Source of the DNA: Oscillatoriaceae cyanobacterium M7585_C2015_266
GTDB taxonomy: Bacteria; Cyanobacteriota; Cyanobacteriia; Cyanobacteriales; Oscillatoriaceae
Assembly: GCA_015295835.1 (NCBI GenBank)
Contig: DVEG01000020.1
Span: 62,001-126,000 of the forward strand
Direction: 5' to 3'
DNA length: 64,000 bases
In this document: in pieces, positions 1 through 8,097 of the stretch
Numbering within the stretch: the first letter of the stretch is position 1
Layout of the letters: the number at the start of each line of letters is the position of its first letter
Notes under the pieces: model-generated
The model's database searches: none
What the model was told of the DNA's origin: nothing
What the model saw: only the letters and a program-made list of their open reading frames with translations
Made by a program: the position numbers and the translations under genes

Positions 1-288
1 AATAGCGTGCAAGGGCTACAAGTTAATTTAGCTGCTTTATGCAGCTCTTACTGGGGGCAAACTATTACCGTTACCGGCTTGCTGACAGGGCAGGATTTGC
101 TAGAAGGTTTGCAGGGAAAAGATTTGGGAGATGCAATTCTTTTGCCTTCTGTGATGCTTAAACACGGAGAATTGTTATTTTTGGATGATATGAGTGTTGC
201 AGAAGTTGCTGCGCAATTGAAAAAGCCAATTTTACCTGTTACTGGAGTTGAGGAATTAATCATGACTTGTTTGAAGACAAGTTTTTAA
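1..288 (+). CDS. DUF512-family protein, C-terminal part (5' end outside window)
   Basis: The reading frame is open from the first base, so only the last 95 codons are present; a GTG at base 7 need not be a start. The fragment has the sequence typical of the C-terminal DUF512 region of the cyanobacterial proteins named putative FeS-containing oxidoreductases: a VTGLLTGQDLL segment, then a GD-ILLPSVMLKHGE block and FLDDM. The full-length family has an N-terminal PDZ-like part and a radical-SAM-like region, which would lie upstream of the window. Function is not established. The 3' end overlaps the converging nucleotidyltransferase gene by 33 bases. Confidence 0.8.
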   Translation, partial: NSVQGLQVNLAALCSSYWGQTITVTGLLTGQDLLEGLQGKDLGDAILLPSVMLKHGELLFLDDMSVAEVAAQLKKPILPVTGVEELIMTCLKTSF

Positions 289-750
289 ATCTTTGATGTC
301 TTCATTTCTTCCTAATAATTCTTTATAACGAATGATGTCTTCTAAAGGCTGAACCCAGACGGAAATTCCGAAAAAATTTTTTTTAATTGCTTTATTTAAG
401 TCTGTATCTAACTTTACTCGCCTGCCATCTGCTGTAAAGATGAAAGCATCCTCAACTTGATTGATTTCAATTTCGACGTCATTCACTCGCAGGGTTAGTA
501 GCATTAAGTCAAATTCATTGTCTACAAATCTAGCAAGCGGGCGAATTATATTCGGCATAAATAAAGAGGCTACTTGGTTTATATCTTTTTGGGATACTTC
601 TATATCGATATCGTGCAGGGGCCATTTAGAACCGTAAATGTTGCCAGCTAAACCGCCTGTTATATGATATGCAATTTTGTGTTTTTTTAGGGTAGAGATA
701 ACAAATTTTAATGCATTTAGTTGATTTTCAGAAATAATTTCGGGTATCAT
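256..750 (-). CDS. Nucleotidyltransferase-fold protein (AbiEii/MNT-like)
   Basis: This 164-residue protein carries the pol-beta-type nucleotidyltransferase signature near residues 32-52: a TGGLAGNIYG segment followed by the acidic DIDIEV triad, which would bind the metal ion. A third acidic residue is plausible in the VEIEINQ segment. Such small stand-alone transferases often belong to toxin-antitoxin or RNA-modifying systems. No partner (HEPN or AbiEi-like) lies next to it, so its role is open. It starts at ATG and converges with the DUF512 gene, overlapping it by 33 bases at the 3' end. Confidence 0.65.
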   Translation of the reverse strand: MIPEIISENQLNALKFVISTLKKHKIAYHITGGLAGNIYGSKWPLHDIDIEVSQKDINQVASLFMPNIIRPLARFVDNEFDLMLLTLRVNDVEIEINQVEDAFIFTADGRRVKLDTDLNKAIKKNFFGISVWVQPLEDIIRYKELLGRNEDIKDLKTCLQTSHD

Positions 751-949
751 TCGGATAAGCTAAAATAGATAGCACAGATAACCTTTTAACGGAGAAGTAT
801 CGATGAATTGCTATTTTATGGCGATCGCTTTTACTGTAGCCTTGATTTTAGCTCAAGGGAGTTCACAAATCAAGTCTGGGGAAACAGGCGCCCAAACTAA
901 TTCTTCCATTCTGGTGAGGGGCATGAAGGGCATTCGGCGCATCTTCCTT

Positions 950-1170
950 GGCAGTATTAATTATGTTTTCTTTGCAGGATGCTAAGACAAATAAACCCGT
1001 AACCGATTTGCAGCCTTATCTTAGAGAAAAGGGGCATTTAGTTACCCAGGCGCTACTGCAGGCGAAGTACATTTTATGACTCAATTTCCCCAACCGGGTA
1101 AATATAAACTTTGGAGGCAATTTCAACGCGGCAGATTTTAACTGCTGATTTTTGGGTTGATGTTCTATAA
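950..1170 (+). pseudogene. Remnant of a YtkA/FixH-like periplasmic protein gene
   Basis: No intact frame is present, but pieces of one protein appear in order in different frames. DAKTNKPVTDLQPYL and EKGHLVT (about 978-1045) are in one frame, GEVHFMTQFPQPGKYKLW (about 1063-1116) in another, and TADFWVDVL followed by a stop (1141-1170) in a third. I recognise this pattern as the C-terminal beta-sandwich of secreted hypothetical proteins whose sequence usually continues HLVI, then a VHFMTQFPQPGKYKLWGQF-type block, then TADFWV. At least two frameshifts and a deletion are needed to explain it. The short frame at 803-985 could be debris of the same gene's N-terminus. Confidence 0.6.
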
Positions 1171-1215
1171 AAATTATTAATTTTTCAAAGCAGCAAGTAA
1201 ATTTTTGTAAAAACT

Positions 1216-1231
1216 CTCCAGTAAACTGGAG
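1216..1231. repeat. Short perfect inverted repeat
   Basis: CTCCAG and CTGGAG are separated by four bases. They lie in the non-coding stretch between the decayed gene and the TolC-family gene. It may be a hairpin in the leader of the downstream gene; no T-run follows. Apart from this and the remnant, I see nothing in 986-1453. Confidence 0.4.
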
Positions 1232-1453
1232 GGCAAAGCCAGAAAATCAGGGTGTATGATTATATCACGTAAAGAGCGAGCGCTCTCGAAGGGGAGCGGA
1301 ATCAAGAAAAGATAATGACAACAGATAGGGTGCGGAAGTAGTTGACTGCGAAGCAAACCGCCCTAATTGCAGTTTTTAATTATTGCTATCCTGCATAAAA
1401 GGGTAAGTCCGCAGTTGGAACTGTCTAACGAGTGCAGACTGAAACAAAAACGT

Positions 1454-3022
1454 ATGCCAAAATATCGTCACCTGATAGCTGGCAGCATAGGAATCGCGAT
1501 CGCCTTAGGCAATCTCGAAGCCACTGCCTCTGCCTCTAAACAACTCAAAATTCAAAACCAAATTGCCCAAACAGCACCATCTTTGCCAATGGTAAGCGAG
1601 CGCCCTGACAGATGCCCAATTGTGGAATATACGCCGCCCCAATTTCCGCCGCAGCCTCCTTTTAGCCAGCCCAGCACAACACCCGAATACCTCAACCCCG
1701 AACCCAATCCCCTGCGGCGAGCCAACAAGCCAGAGGATGTCGCCATCATAGGCACCCAGCCCATTACCCTACAGCAAGCCCTAGACTTAGCACTGCGCAA
1801 CAATCCAGATTTAATCGAAGCTGACTTAACACTAGAACGAGCACAAGCTGCCCTAAGAGAAGCCAGAGCAGCATACTTCCCCACCTTAACCCTCAGAGGT
1901 GATCTCATCCGCAACGATTCTGCACAGGCAGATTTTCAAAACGAACAACGACAGCAACAAGGTCTTCCTTTAACTGACAGCACTTCCACCAGCTTAAGTA
2001 GCACCCTAGAACTAAATTATCCCATCTACACCGCCGGACGACGCTCAGCAGCCATAGAGGCGGCAGAAAAACAGGTGCGGTTGAGCGAGTTAGAAGTCGA
2101 ACGGCTCACAGAGCAAATCCGTCTGGATGTCTACAATGCCTACTATGACGTGCAAACCGCCGACGAGCAAGTGAGAATTTCCCAGAAAGCAGTAGAAAAC
2201 GCCAGACAGAGCCTAAGAGATGCTAAAGCATTAGAAAGAGCCGGAGTAGGAACCTGCTTTGACGTACTGCGGGCACAGGTACAGTTAGGCAATGAGATTC
2301 AAAATCTTACCCAAGCGCTGCGGGATCAGCGCGTCAGTCGCCGTCAGTTAGCGCAGTTATTGAACATTTCCGAGCAGTTTGACATTGCCGCTGCCGAACC
2401 GGTAGAAATCGCAGGTTTTTGGAATCTCTCCTTAGAAGAAAGTATCGTGTTGGCGCTGAAAAATCGTGCCGAATTGGAACAGCAGCTTGTGCAGCGGGAA
2501 TTGCGACAACAGCAGCGGCGGCTTGCTAGGGCCGAACAAGGGCCGCAAGTAAATTTGTTTGCTCAATATAACGTAATCGAAGGGTTTAACGACAACCTCG
2601 GTAGCGGTGACGGTTTTGCAGTAGGAGCACGCTTGCAGTGGGAATTGTTTAACGGAGGAGCAACTCGCGCTCGCGCCGAAAGGGAAACCGCCAATATTGC
2701 GAGCGAAGAAACTCGCTTTACCAATCAGAGCAATCTGGTTCGCCAGCAAGTAGAGCGGGCATTTTACGATTTGCGAGCAAATTTTGAAAATATTCAAACC
2801 GCTTCTGTGGAAGTTGAACGCGCCACCGAATCCCTACGTCTTGCCCGCTTGCGGTTCCAAGCTGGTGTGGGCACCCAAACCGATGTCATTAATGCTGAAA
2901 CCGAACTTACTCGGGCTGAAGGCAACCGTCTACGGGCGATCGTCGGCTACAATCGTGCTTTAGCAAATATGCAGCGCTCTGTAAGTAATCTTCCTCGCCC
3001 CACTGCCGCCCTTTCTCCTTAA
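1454..3022 (+). CDS. TolC-family outer-membrane efflux protein
   Basis: The 522-residue protein has a basic N-terminus and a hydrophobic signal segment (about residues 3-27), then a proline-rich linker and two TolC/OEP repeats. The first repeat opens with QPITLQQALDLALRNNPDL and the second with SLEESIVLALKNRAEL, as expected of the duplicated family; each continues into long helices with many Glu/Arg/Gln. It should form a trimeric outer-membrane duct for export with an inner-membrane translocator. I prefer the ATG at 1454 because it opens directly into a signal peptide; an in-frame TTG at 1367 would add 29 residues. No membrane-fusion partner is adjacent. Confidence 0.88.
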   Translation: MPKYRHLIAGSIGIAIALGNLEATASASKQLKIQNQIAQTAPSLPMVSERPDRCPIVEYTPPQFPPQPPFSQPSTTPEYLNPEPNPLRRANKPEDVAIIGTQPITLQQALDLALRNNPDLIEADLTLERAQAALREARAAYFPTLTLRGDLIRNDSAQADFQNEQRQQQGLPLTDSTSTSLSSTLELNYPIYTAGRRSAAIEAAEKQVRLSELEVERLTEQIRLDVYNAYYDVQTADEQVRISQKAVENARQSLRDAKALERAGVGTCFDVLRAQVQLGNEIQNLTQALRDQRVSRRQLAQLLNISEQFDIAAAEPVEIAGFWNLSLEESIVLALKNRAELEQQLVQRELRQQQRRLARAEQGPQVNLFAQYNVIEGFNDNLGSGDGFAVGARLQWELFNGGATRARAERETANIASEETRFTNQSNLVRQQVERAFYDLRANFENIQTASVEVERATESLRLARLRFQAGVGTQTDVINAETELTRAEGNRLRAIVGYNRALANMQRSVSNLPRPTAALSP

Positions 3023-3129
3023 GTATTACCCATTTGTGGCAAAGCCGTGGAGCAGCGGTGCGTCCTACCATAGAATTTATAGGCTGTTGATAAAAGAAAT
3101 GTGCGGAGCCTCTCCGCAGGAGAATTGCT

Positions 3130-4452
3130 ATGGGGATGACCCTCACCGAAAAAATATTAGCCCGTGCATCCAATCGCTCTACGGTTACGCCGGGGGAAAA
3201 TATCTGGATCAACGTTGATGTGCTAATGACCCACGATGTTTGTGGCCCTGGCACTATCGGCGTGTTTAAACGCGAATTCGGCGCCAATGCTAAAGTCTGG
3301 GATCCTGAAAAAATTGTTATTATTCCCGATCACTATATCTTTACTGCCGACGAGCGAGCAAATCGTAACGTCGATATCCTGCGCGAATTTGCTTTAGAGC
3401 AGAATATCAAGTATTTTTACGATATTACAGATCGCTCTAACTTTAAAGCTAACCCAGATTACAAGGGCGTTTGTCATATTGCCCTCGCACAAGAAGGTCA
3501 TACTCGCCCCGGCGAAGTCCTTTTCGGCACTGACTCCCACACCTGTAACGCGGGGGCTTTTGGCGAATTCGCTACCGGCATTGGTAATACAGACGCTGCC
3601 TTTATTATGGGCACCGGTAAGCTGCTGGTGAAGGTTCCCGCTACTATGCATTTTATCCTCGATGGCGAATTGCCGGATTATCTGCTGGCGAAAGATTTAA
3701 TTTTGCAAATCATTGGTGATATCGGCGTATCGGGTGCTAACTACCGAACAATGGAGTTTTCCGGTGAGGCGATCGCTCCTATGTCAATGGAAGAGCGGAT
3801 GACTCTCTGCAATATGGTGATCGAAGCCGGCGGTAAAAATGGCACTATTGCCCCAGACGAAACTACTTTTGAATATGTCCGCGCCCGCACTGACAAGCCA
3901 TTTGAGCCTGTTTACACCGATGCCGATGCCAAATTCCACTCCGTATGGCACTACGATGTCTCCAAATTAGAGCCTGTCGTCGCTAAACCGCACTCTCCTG
4001 ACAATCGCGCTCTAGCACGAGAATGTAAAGATGTCAAAATCGATCGCGTCTATATTGGCTCTTGCACTGGCGGCAAAACTACGGATTTTCTCAATGCCGC
4101 TCGTATTCTCAAAGGCAATCAAGTCAAAGTACCGACTTATCTAGTGCCTGCTACTCAGAAAGTCTACGAAGATTTGTTTACAGTCAAATATGACGGTCAA
4201 ACTCTGGCGGAAATTTTCCTTGCCGCTGGTTGCATCGAACCTGCCCCTCCCTCCTGCGCCGCTTGTTTAGGCGGGCCCAAGGATACTTTTGGGCGGCTGA
4301 ATGAACCAGAAATCTGCATTTCTACTACTAACCGTAATTTTCCAGGTCGCATGGGGAATAAAGAAGCGGGTATTTATCTTGCCTCGCCCTATACAGCAGC
4401 AGCATCAGCAATTACCGGCTTTATTACTGACCCTCGCGAGTTTTTAGCTTAA
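3130..4452 (+). CDS. leuC: 3-isopropylmalate dehydratase large subunit (LeuC, aconitase family)
   Basis: This is an aconitase-family [4Fe-4S] hydro-lyase large subunit of 440 residues. The cluster ligands are visible as Cys312 (SCTGGK) and Cys376/Cys379 (SCAACLGG). The substrate-loop motifs GTDSHTCN and MGNKEAG are also present. The sequence is of the shorter archaeal/homoaconitase-like LeuC class, not the 467-residue bacterial form. The expected reaction is isomerisation of 2- to 3-isopropylmalate in leucine synthesis together with a LeuD small subunit. No leuD is adjacent, so the exact substrate is inferred. ATG starts at 3130 and 3136 are both possible. A hairpin terminator follows. Confidence 0.85.
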   Translation: MGMTLTEKILARASNRSTVTPGENIWINVDVLMTHDVCGPGTIGVFKREFGANAKVWDPEKIVIIPDHYIFTADERANRNVDILREFALEQNIKYFYDITDRSNFKANPDYKGVCHIALAQEGHTRPGEVLFGTDSHTCNAGAFGEFATGIGNTDAAFIMGTGKLLVKVPATMHFILDGELPDYLLAKDLILQIIGDIGVSGANYRTMEFSGEAIAPMSMEERMTLCNMVIEAGGKNGTIAPDETTFEYVRARTDKPFEPVYTDADAKFHSVWHYDVSKLEPVVAKPHSPDNRALARECKDVKIDRVYIGSCTGGKTTDFLNAARILKGNQVKVPTYLVPATQKVYEDLFTVKYDGQTLAEIFLAAGCIEPAPPSCAACLGGPKDTFGRLNEPEICISTTNRNFPGRMGNKEAGIYLASPYTAAASAITGFITDPREFLA

Positions 4453-4460
4453 TTCTGTTT

Positions 4461-4488
4461 GGGTGCGCGTGCTGCGTGCCCTTTTTTT
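4461..4488 (+). terminator. Rho-independent terminator after leuC
   Basis: GGGTGCGC and GCGTGCCC pair as an 8-bp stem (two G-U wobbles) around a five-base loop, followed directly by seven Ts. It sits just after the leuC stop and overlaps the 3' end of the converging CYTH gene. Confidence 0.7.
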
Positions 4489-4951
4489 ACCATTGACTGA
4501 AAGGATGTTGAGCTAAATTGGCGTTGAAATATCGCGGATCTTGCGAAACTTCTTCCCCTATCCACTCTGGTAGTTCGAGGATTTGATTTTCGTCTGTTAG
4601 TTCTACTTCCGCAATTATTAAGCCTTGATTTTCTCCTGCAAATTCGTCAATTTCCCAGGTGACTTCGCCTATTTTAATTTTATAGCGGGTTTTTTCAATC
4701 AGGGGGCGTTCGCACAGCTTATCGAGCATTTCTTGTGCATCTTCAACAGGTATTGGGTATTCAAACTCTGCTCTAGAATTGCCCTGATTTTTCCCTTTGA
4801 TAGTAAGATAACCTTTATCCCCAACAACCCGCACACGAACCGTTGTTTTACTGGTAGTACGGATATAACCTTGGCGATATAGCGTGCCCGTTGCCAGCGC
4901 TCGCCATTTATCGCCTTTCACTAAAAATTTGCGTTCTATTTCTGTGGCCAT
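4487..4951 (-). CDS. CYTH-domain protein (triphosphate tunnel metalloenzyme)
   Basis: The 154-residue protein begins with the EIERKFLV signature (residues 4-11), which supplies the ExExK motif of CYTH/TTM enzymes. It continues with alternating charged strands (VRVRVVGDKGYLTIKGK, RAEFEYPI) that form the eight-stranded tunnel. Bacterial single-domain members hydrolyse inorganic triphosphate or other triphosphates in a metal-dependent way; this one is most likely a triphosphatase. The length is normal. The gene converges with leuC and is probably monocistronic. Confidence 0.88.
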   Translation of the reverse strand: MATEIERKFLVKGDKWRALATGTLYRQGYIRTTSKTTVRVRVVGDKGYLTIKGKNQGNSRAEFEYPIPVEDAQEMLDKLCERPLIEKTRYKIKIGEVTWEIDEFAGENQGLIIAEVELTDENQILELPEWIGEEVSQDPRYFNANLAQHPFSQW

Positions 4952-5113
4952 TTCTGCTTTTAGTGGTTTTGCTGCTATTTTTTGTTATATTTTTTTAATA
5001 AAAGTTTTTGCTATTTTTGAATGGCGAAATAGCGAGCGCATTTTATTATATAATATAACTTTAGTTATTAGTATAGCTCTGGCAGGGTAGTGATAATATA
5101 TTACCATATAAAT

Positions 5114-5149
5114 TGCCAAAATGAGTAAAATTGATCACTAATTTTGGCA
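5114..5149. repeat. 9-bp inverted repeat (TGCCAAAAT / ATTTTGGCA)
   Basis: The two perfect 9-base arms are separated by 18 bases, between the CYTH and Crp-family genes. The spacing could suit a dimeric regulator spanning two helical turns, or a hairpin. Confidence 0.45.
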
Positions 5150-5318
5150 TAAGGAGTGTATTATCCCAAAACTGATGCTGTGCATACAGTAAAAATCAGG
5201 TAGGAATTACCCCTACAAAAATTTTACCTCCGTAAATGCATATATAAAAATGTAAAAGCGCAATTAAAAATATGTCTGAATTTTTCCTACAGTCTAGTCT
5301 AGCAATCATATCATGTAA

Positions 5319-5358
5319 ACTACCAATACCAACTGCTATACAGTATGTTATTGGTAGT
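5319..5358. repeat. 10-bp inverted repeat (ACTACCAATA / TATTGGTAGT)
   Basis: The perfect arms at 5319-5328 and 5349-5358 have a 20-base spacer. This is the second inverted repeat in the Crp-family leader. Confidence 0.45.
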
Positions 5359-5408
5359 AAACGAAAGGGGAAGCAATAACTTGCTACTTTTGGCAACAGC
5401 CATTCCCT

Positions 5409-5422
5409 GGAGTCTAGACTCC
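5409..5422. promoter_or_regulatory. 14-bp perfect palindrome 30 bases before the Crp-family start
   Basis: GGAGTCTAGACTCC is its own reverse complement and ends 30 bases before the ATG at 5453. A 14-bp perfect palindrome at this position is a strong candidate operator for a dimeric repressor, possibly autoregulation. It does not match the CRP consensus (TGTGA-N6-TCACA), so the binder is unknown. Confidence 0.5.
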
Positions 5423-5452
5423 TTAATCTACCTGTTAGCTTGACGAGCCTTC

Positions 5453-6136
5453 ATGCAAACCGAAGCGTTTAGTGAGCTTTTCCCCCTTTTCAGTGCCGCC
5501 AATCCAGAAACCCTGGAATGGCTACTTTCAGTTGCCACCGAACACGAGTACCCCGCCAATAGAGCCGTGTTGATGGAGGATGCCTGGGGAAACGCAGTTT
5601 ACTTTTTGATTTCCGGTTGGGTAAAAGTCCGACGCCTTGCCGGGGATAAAGTGGTGACGCTGGCTATTTTAGGTAAAGGCGATTTCTTTGGAGAAATGGC
5701 AATACTCGACGAATCTCCCCGCTCCACTGACGTAATTGCCCTCTCGCCGGTACATTTGCTTAGCGTTTCTGCCCAGAGATTTATCCAAACCCTTTTCAAA
5801 GACGCGCAGTTACACCATCGAATGCTACAGCTAATGGTAAGACGTCTGCGTCAGACTAACTTTCGTTTTCAACTGCGTAACCGCCCCCCTGCAGTCAAGC
5901 TAGCCAATACTCTAGTCGCCCTGGCGGAAAACTATGGTGAGAAAACAGAAAAAGCGATACAAATCTATAATATTCCCCTTAAAGACTTAGCCGACGTCAC
6001 AGATATCAGCACTGAAGAAGTAACCAAAATCATGGCCAAGCTAGTTGAAAAAGGCTGGGTGAAAATAGATTCTCAGCGTCAGGCAATATATCTGATCAAT
6101 ATGAAACAATTGACACATCTTGCTGGCCATGCCTAA
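5453..6136 (+). CDS. Crp/Fnr-family transcriptional regulator
   Basis: The 227-residue protein has an N-terminal cyclic-nucleotide-binding fold (about residues 10-125) and a C-terminal winged helix (about 145-220). The phosphate-binding cassette reads FFGEMAILDESPRST, with the Glu and Arg that contact cAMP in true CRPs, so a cyclic-nucleotide ligand is plausible. The recognition helix lies around DVTDISTEEVTKIMAKL. It lacks NtcA-specific features and resembles the cyanobacterial SyCRP1 type. The gene stands alone behind an upstream region rich in palindromes. Confidence 0.85.
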   Translation: MQTEAFSELFPLFSAANPETLEWLLSVATEHEYPANRAVLMEDAWGNAVYFLISGWVKVRRLAGDKVVTLAILGKGDFFGEMAILDESPRSTDVIALSPVHLLSVSAQRFIQTLFKDAQLHHRMLQLMVRRLRQTNFRFQLRNRPPAVKLANTLVALAENYGEKTEKAIQIYNIPLKDLADVTDISTEEVTKIMAKLVEKGWVKIDSQRQAIYLINMKQLTHLAGHA

Positions 6137-6243
6137 AGAGGTATAAAAGAGTTAATTTGCAAAAAGCTATGTAAAACATATCGTTGGTTGTAAGCGCTCG
6201 CCCTTTTTTATCAACAACCTCAAATCTAAAACCAAAAATCAGC

Positions 6244-8031
6244 ATGACAGAAGCAACCCAAGTTCGCCTGACAAAATTACCTCAAACAGCACCAACCATA
6301 GACTATAAAGTGGCCATGCCTCAGCCAGAATCGCACCTATTTGAAGTGACGCTGCGGGTGCAAAACTGGCAAAAACCAGTGCTAGACTTAAAAATGCCCG
6401 TGTGGACTCCCGGCTCCTATCTAGTACGAGAATATTCTAGAAACCTGCAAAATTTTTCAGCCTACACCCTAGACGAGGAAAACTTAAGCTGGCGCAAACA
6501 AAGCAAAAATCACTGGCAAATCCAAACCCCAGATATTTCTGATATTATCGTTCGCTACCGCATCTATGCTAACGAGCTAAGCGTACGCACAAATCATCTC
6601 GACTCGACTCACGGCTATTTCAATGGGGCGGCACTATTTTTTTACCTGCCAGGATTTGAACAGCAACCCTATCGCGTCACAATCACCCCACCGCGCCCCA
6701 ATTGGCAAGTGACAACACCTTTAAGTGCCGTAAGCGGGCAGGCGAATACTTTTTTAGCGCCGGATTACGATACACTGGTGGATAGCCCATTTGAAATTGG
6801 CACGCATCGGCTATATTACTTTGAGGTGTTGGGAAAAATCCACGAGTTAGCAGTGTGGGGGCAGGGCAATCTCCAACCGGAAAAAGCGCTCGCCGATTTC
6901 GAGAAAATCATCCAAGCAGAAGCCGACATTTTCGACGGGCTGCCTTACGAGCGCTATGTTTTCTTACTACACCTGTCTGCTCAAGGATTTGGCGGCTTAG
7001 AACACAAAAATTCCTGTAGCCTCAACTACCCTCGCTTAGGATTTCGCGCCAAAGACAAATATTACAACTTCATGCGACTGGTAGCGCATGAATTTTTTCA
7101 CCTCTGGAATGTCAAGCGCATTCGTCCCAAAGCCTTAGAAGTATATAATTATGAAAGCGAAAACTACACACCTTCGCTGTGGTTTTCTGAGGGAACAACA
7201 AGTTACTATGATTCCTTGATTCCCCTGCGGGCGGGTATCTACGATGCTAAGACATATCTAGAAAATCTAAGTAAAGATATTACGCGGTTTCTTACGACTC
7301 CAGGGCGATTGGTGCAGTCACTGAGCGAGTCGAGTTTCGATGCGTGGATAAAACTTTATCGCCCAGATAGCAATAGTGGCAATTCTCAAATATCTTATTA
7401 TTTGAAAGGAGAATTAGTATCGCTATTACTAGATTTGCTGATTCGAGCCCGCCACAACAATCAGCGCTCGCTCGACGATGTCATGCGCCTGATGTGGCTA
7501 CAATTTGGTCAACCCGAAATCGGGTTTACACCAGAACAGTTACAGACAGTGATCGAATCAGTAGCTGGAGTAAAACTTGACGATTTCTTCCAACGGTTTA
7601 TAGATGGTACTGAGGAACTGCCTTTTGACGAATATTTAGAGCCTTTTGGGTTGCAATTGCAAGCAAATGGAAAGGATGACAATGTGCCTTACTTAGGCTT
7701 AACTGCTAAAGCAGAAAATGGTAAAGAATTAATCAAATTTGTTGAAAGTGATTCGCCAGCGCAAATAGCCGGTATCGATGCCGATGACGAATTACTGGCA
7801 ATAGATGGTATCCGGGTGACGGCAGAGCAATTGAATGAGCGCCTTAAAGATTATCAAGCAGGCGACACCATCACGGTGAGCGTTTTCCATCAAGAAGAAT
7901 TGCGCTCGCTTCCCGTCACTCTTGCTCCTCCCCGCCCTAACAGTTACCAGTTAGTGCCGCTCAAGCATCCAACCCCCATACAGGAGAGAAACTTTGCCGG
8001 CTGGTTGGGAGTACCCCTCTCAAAATTATAG
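6244..8031 (+). CDS. M61-family metallopeptidase with PDZ domain
   Basis: The 595-residue cytoplasmic-looking protein belongs to peptidase family M61 (glycyl aminopeptidase type). It has an N-terminal beta domain, a zinc-binding HEFFH motif at residues 282-286, and the downstream conserved WFSEGTTSYY segment supplying the third ligand. A C-terminal PDZ domain (about 490-570) contains the AENGKELIKFVESDSPAQIAG and DELLAIDG motifs. I chose the ATG at 6244; the TTG at 6184 would add an unconserved-looking leader. A 10-bp hairpin follows the stop and separates it from nadA. Confidence 0.88.
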   Translation: MTEATQVRLTKLPQTAPTIDYKVAMPQPESHLFEVTLRVQNWQKPVLDLKMPVWTPGSYLVREYSRNLQNFSAYTLDEENLSWRKQSKNHWQIQTPDISDIIVRYRIYANELSVRTNHLDSTHGYFNGAALFFYLPGFEQQPYRVTITPPRPNWQVTTPLSAVSGQANTFLAPDYDTLVDSPFEIGTHRLYYFEVLGKIHELAVWGQGNLQPEKALADFEKIIQAEADIFDGLPYERYVFLLHLSAQGFGGLEHKNSCSLNYPRLGFRAKDKYYNFMRLVAHEFFHLWNVKRIRPKALEVYNYESENYTPSLWFSEGTTSYYDSLIPLRAGIYDAKTYLENLSKDITRFLTTPGRLVQSLSESSFDAWIKLYRPDSNSGNSQISYYLKGELVSLLLDLLIRARHNNQRSLDDVMRLMWLQFGQPEIGFTPEQLQTVIESVAGVKLDDFFQRFIDGTEELPFDEYLEPFGLQLQANGKDDNVPYLGLTAKAENGKELIKFVESDSPAQIAGIDADDELLAIDGIRVTAEQLNERLKDYQAGDTITVSVFHQEELRSLPVTLAPPRPNSYQLVPLKHPTPIQERNFAGWLGVPLSKL

Positions 8032-8043
8032 TCAGAGATTGAG

Positions 8044-8075
8044 GCTGGTTAATAATTAATACCGTATTAACCAGC
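8044..8075. terminator. Bidirectional terminator hairpin between convergent genes
   Basis: GCTGGTTAAT (8044-8053) and ATTAACCAGC (8066-8075) pair perfectly over 10 bp around a 12-base loop. It lies between the stops of the M61 peptidase and nadA. There is no long T-run, so termination is inferred from position. Confidence 0.55.
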
Positions 8076-8097
8076 AGTTAATCCCCTCGCCTAATAC

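Larger units (their letters stand above)
4952..5452. other. Intergenic region with three inverted repeats upstream of the Crp-family gene
   Basis: About 500 bases without a credible gene; the small open frame at 5196-5396 (minus) lacks protein-like composition. The region holds a 9-bp inverted repeat (TGCCAAAAT at 5114-5122 with ATTTTGGCA at 5141-5149). It also holds a 10-bp inverted repeat (5319-5328 with 5349-5358) and a 14-bp perfect palindrome (5409-5422), each listed separately. It carries the divergent promoters of the CYTH and Crp genes. Confidence 0.6.

Noticed and set aside
2432-2797. Open frame on the minus strand
   Set aside because: It lies wholly within the TolC-family gene and has no protein-like composition; a shadow frame.
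5196-5396. 66-residue open frame on the minus strand
   Set aside because: It sits in an AT-rich leader, lacks a ribosome site and has no recognisable composition.
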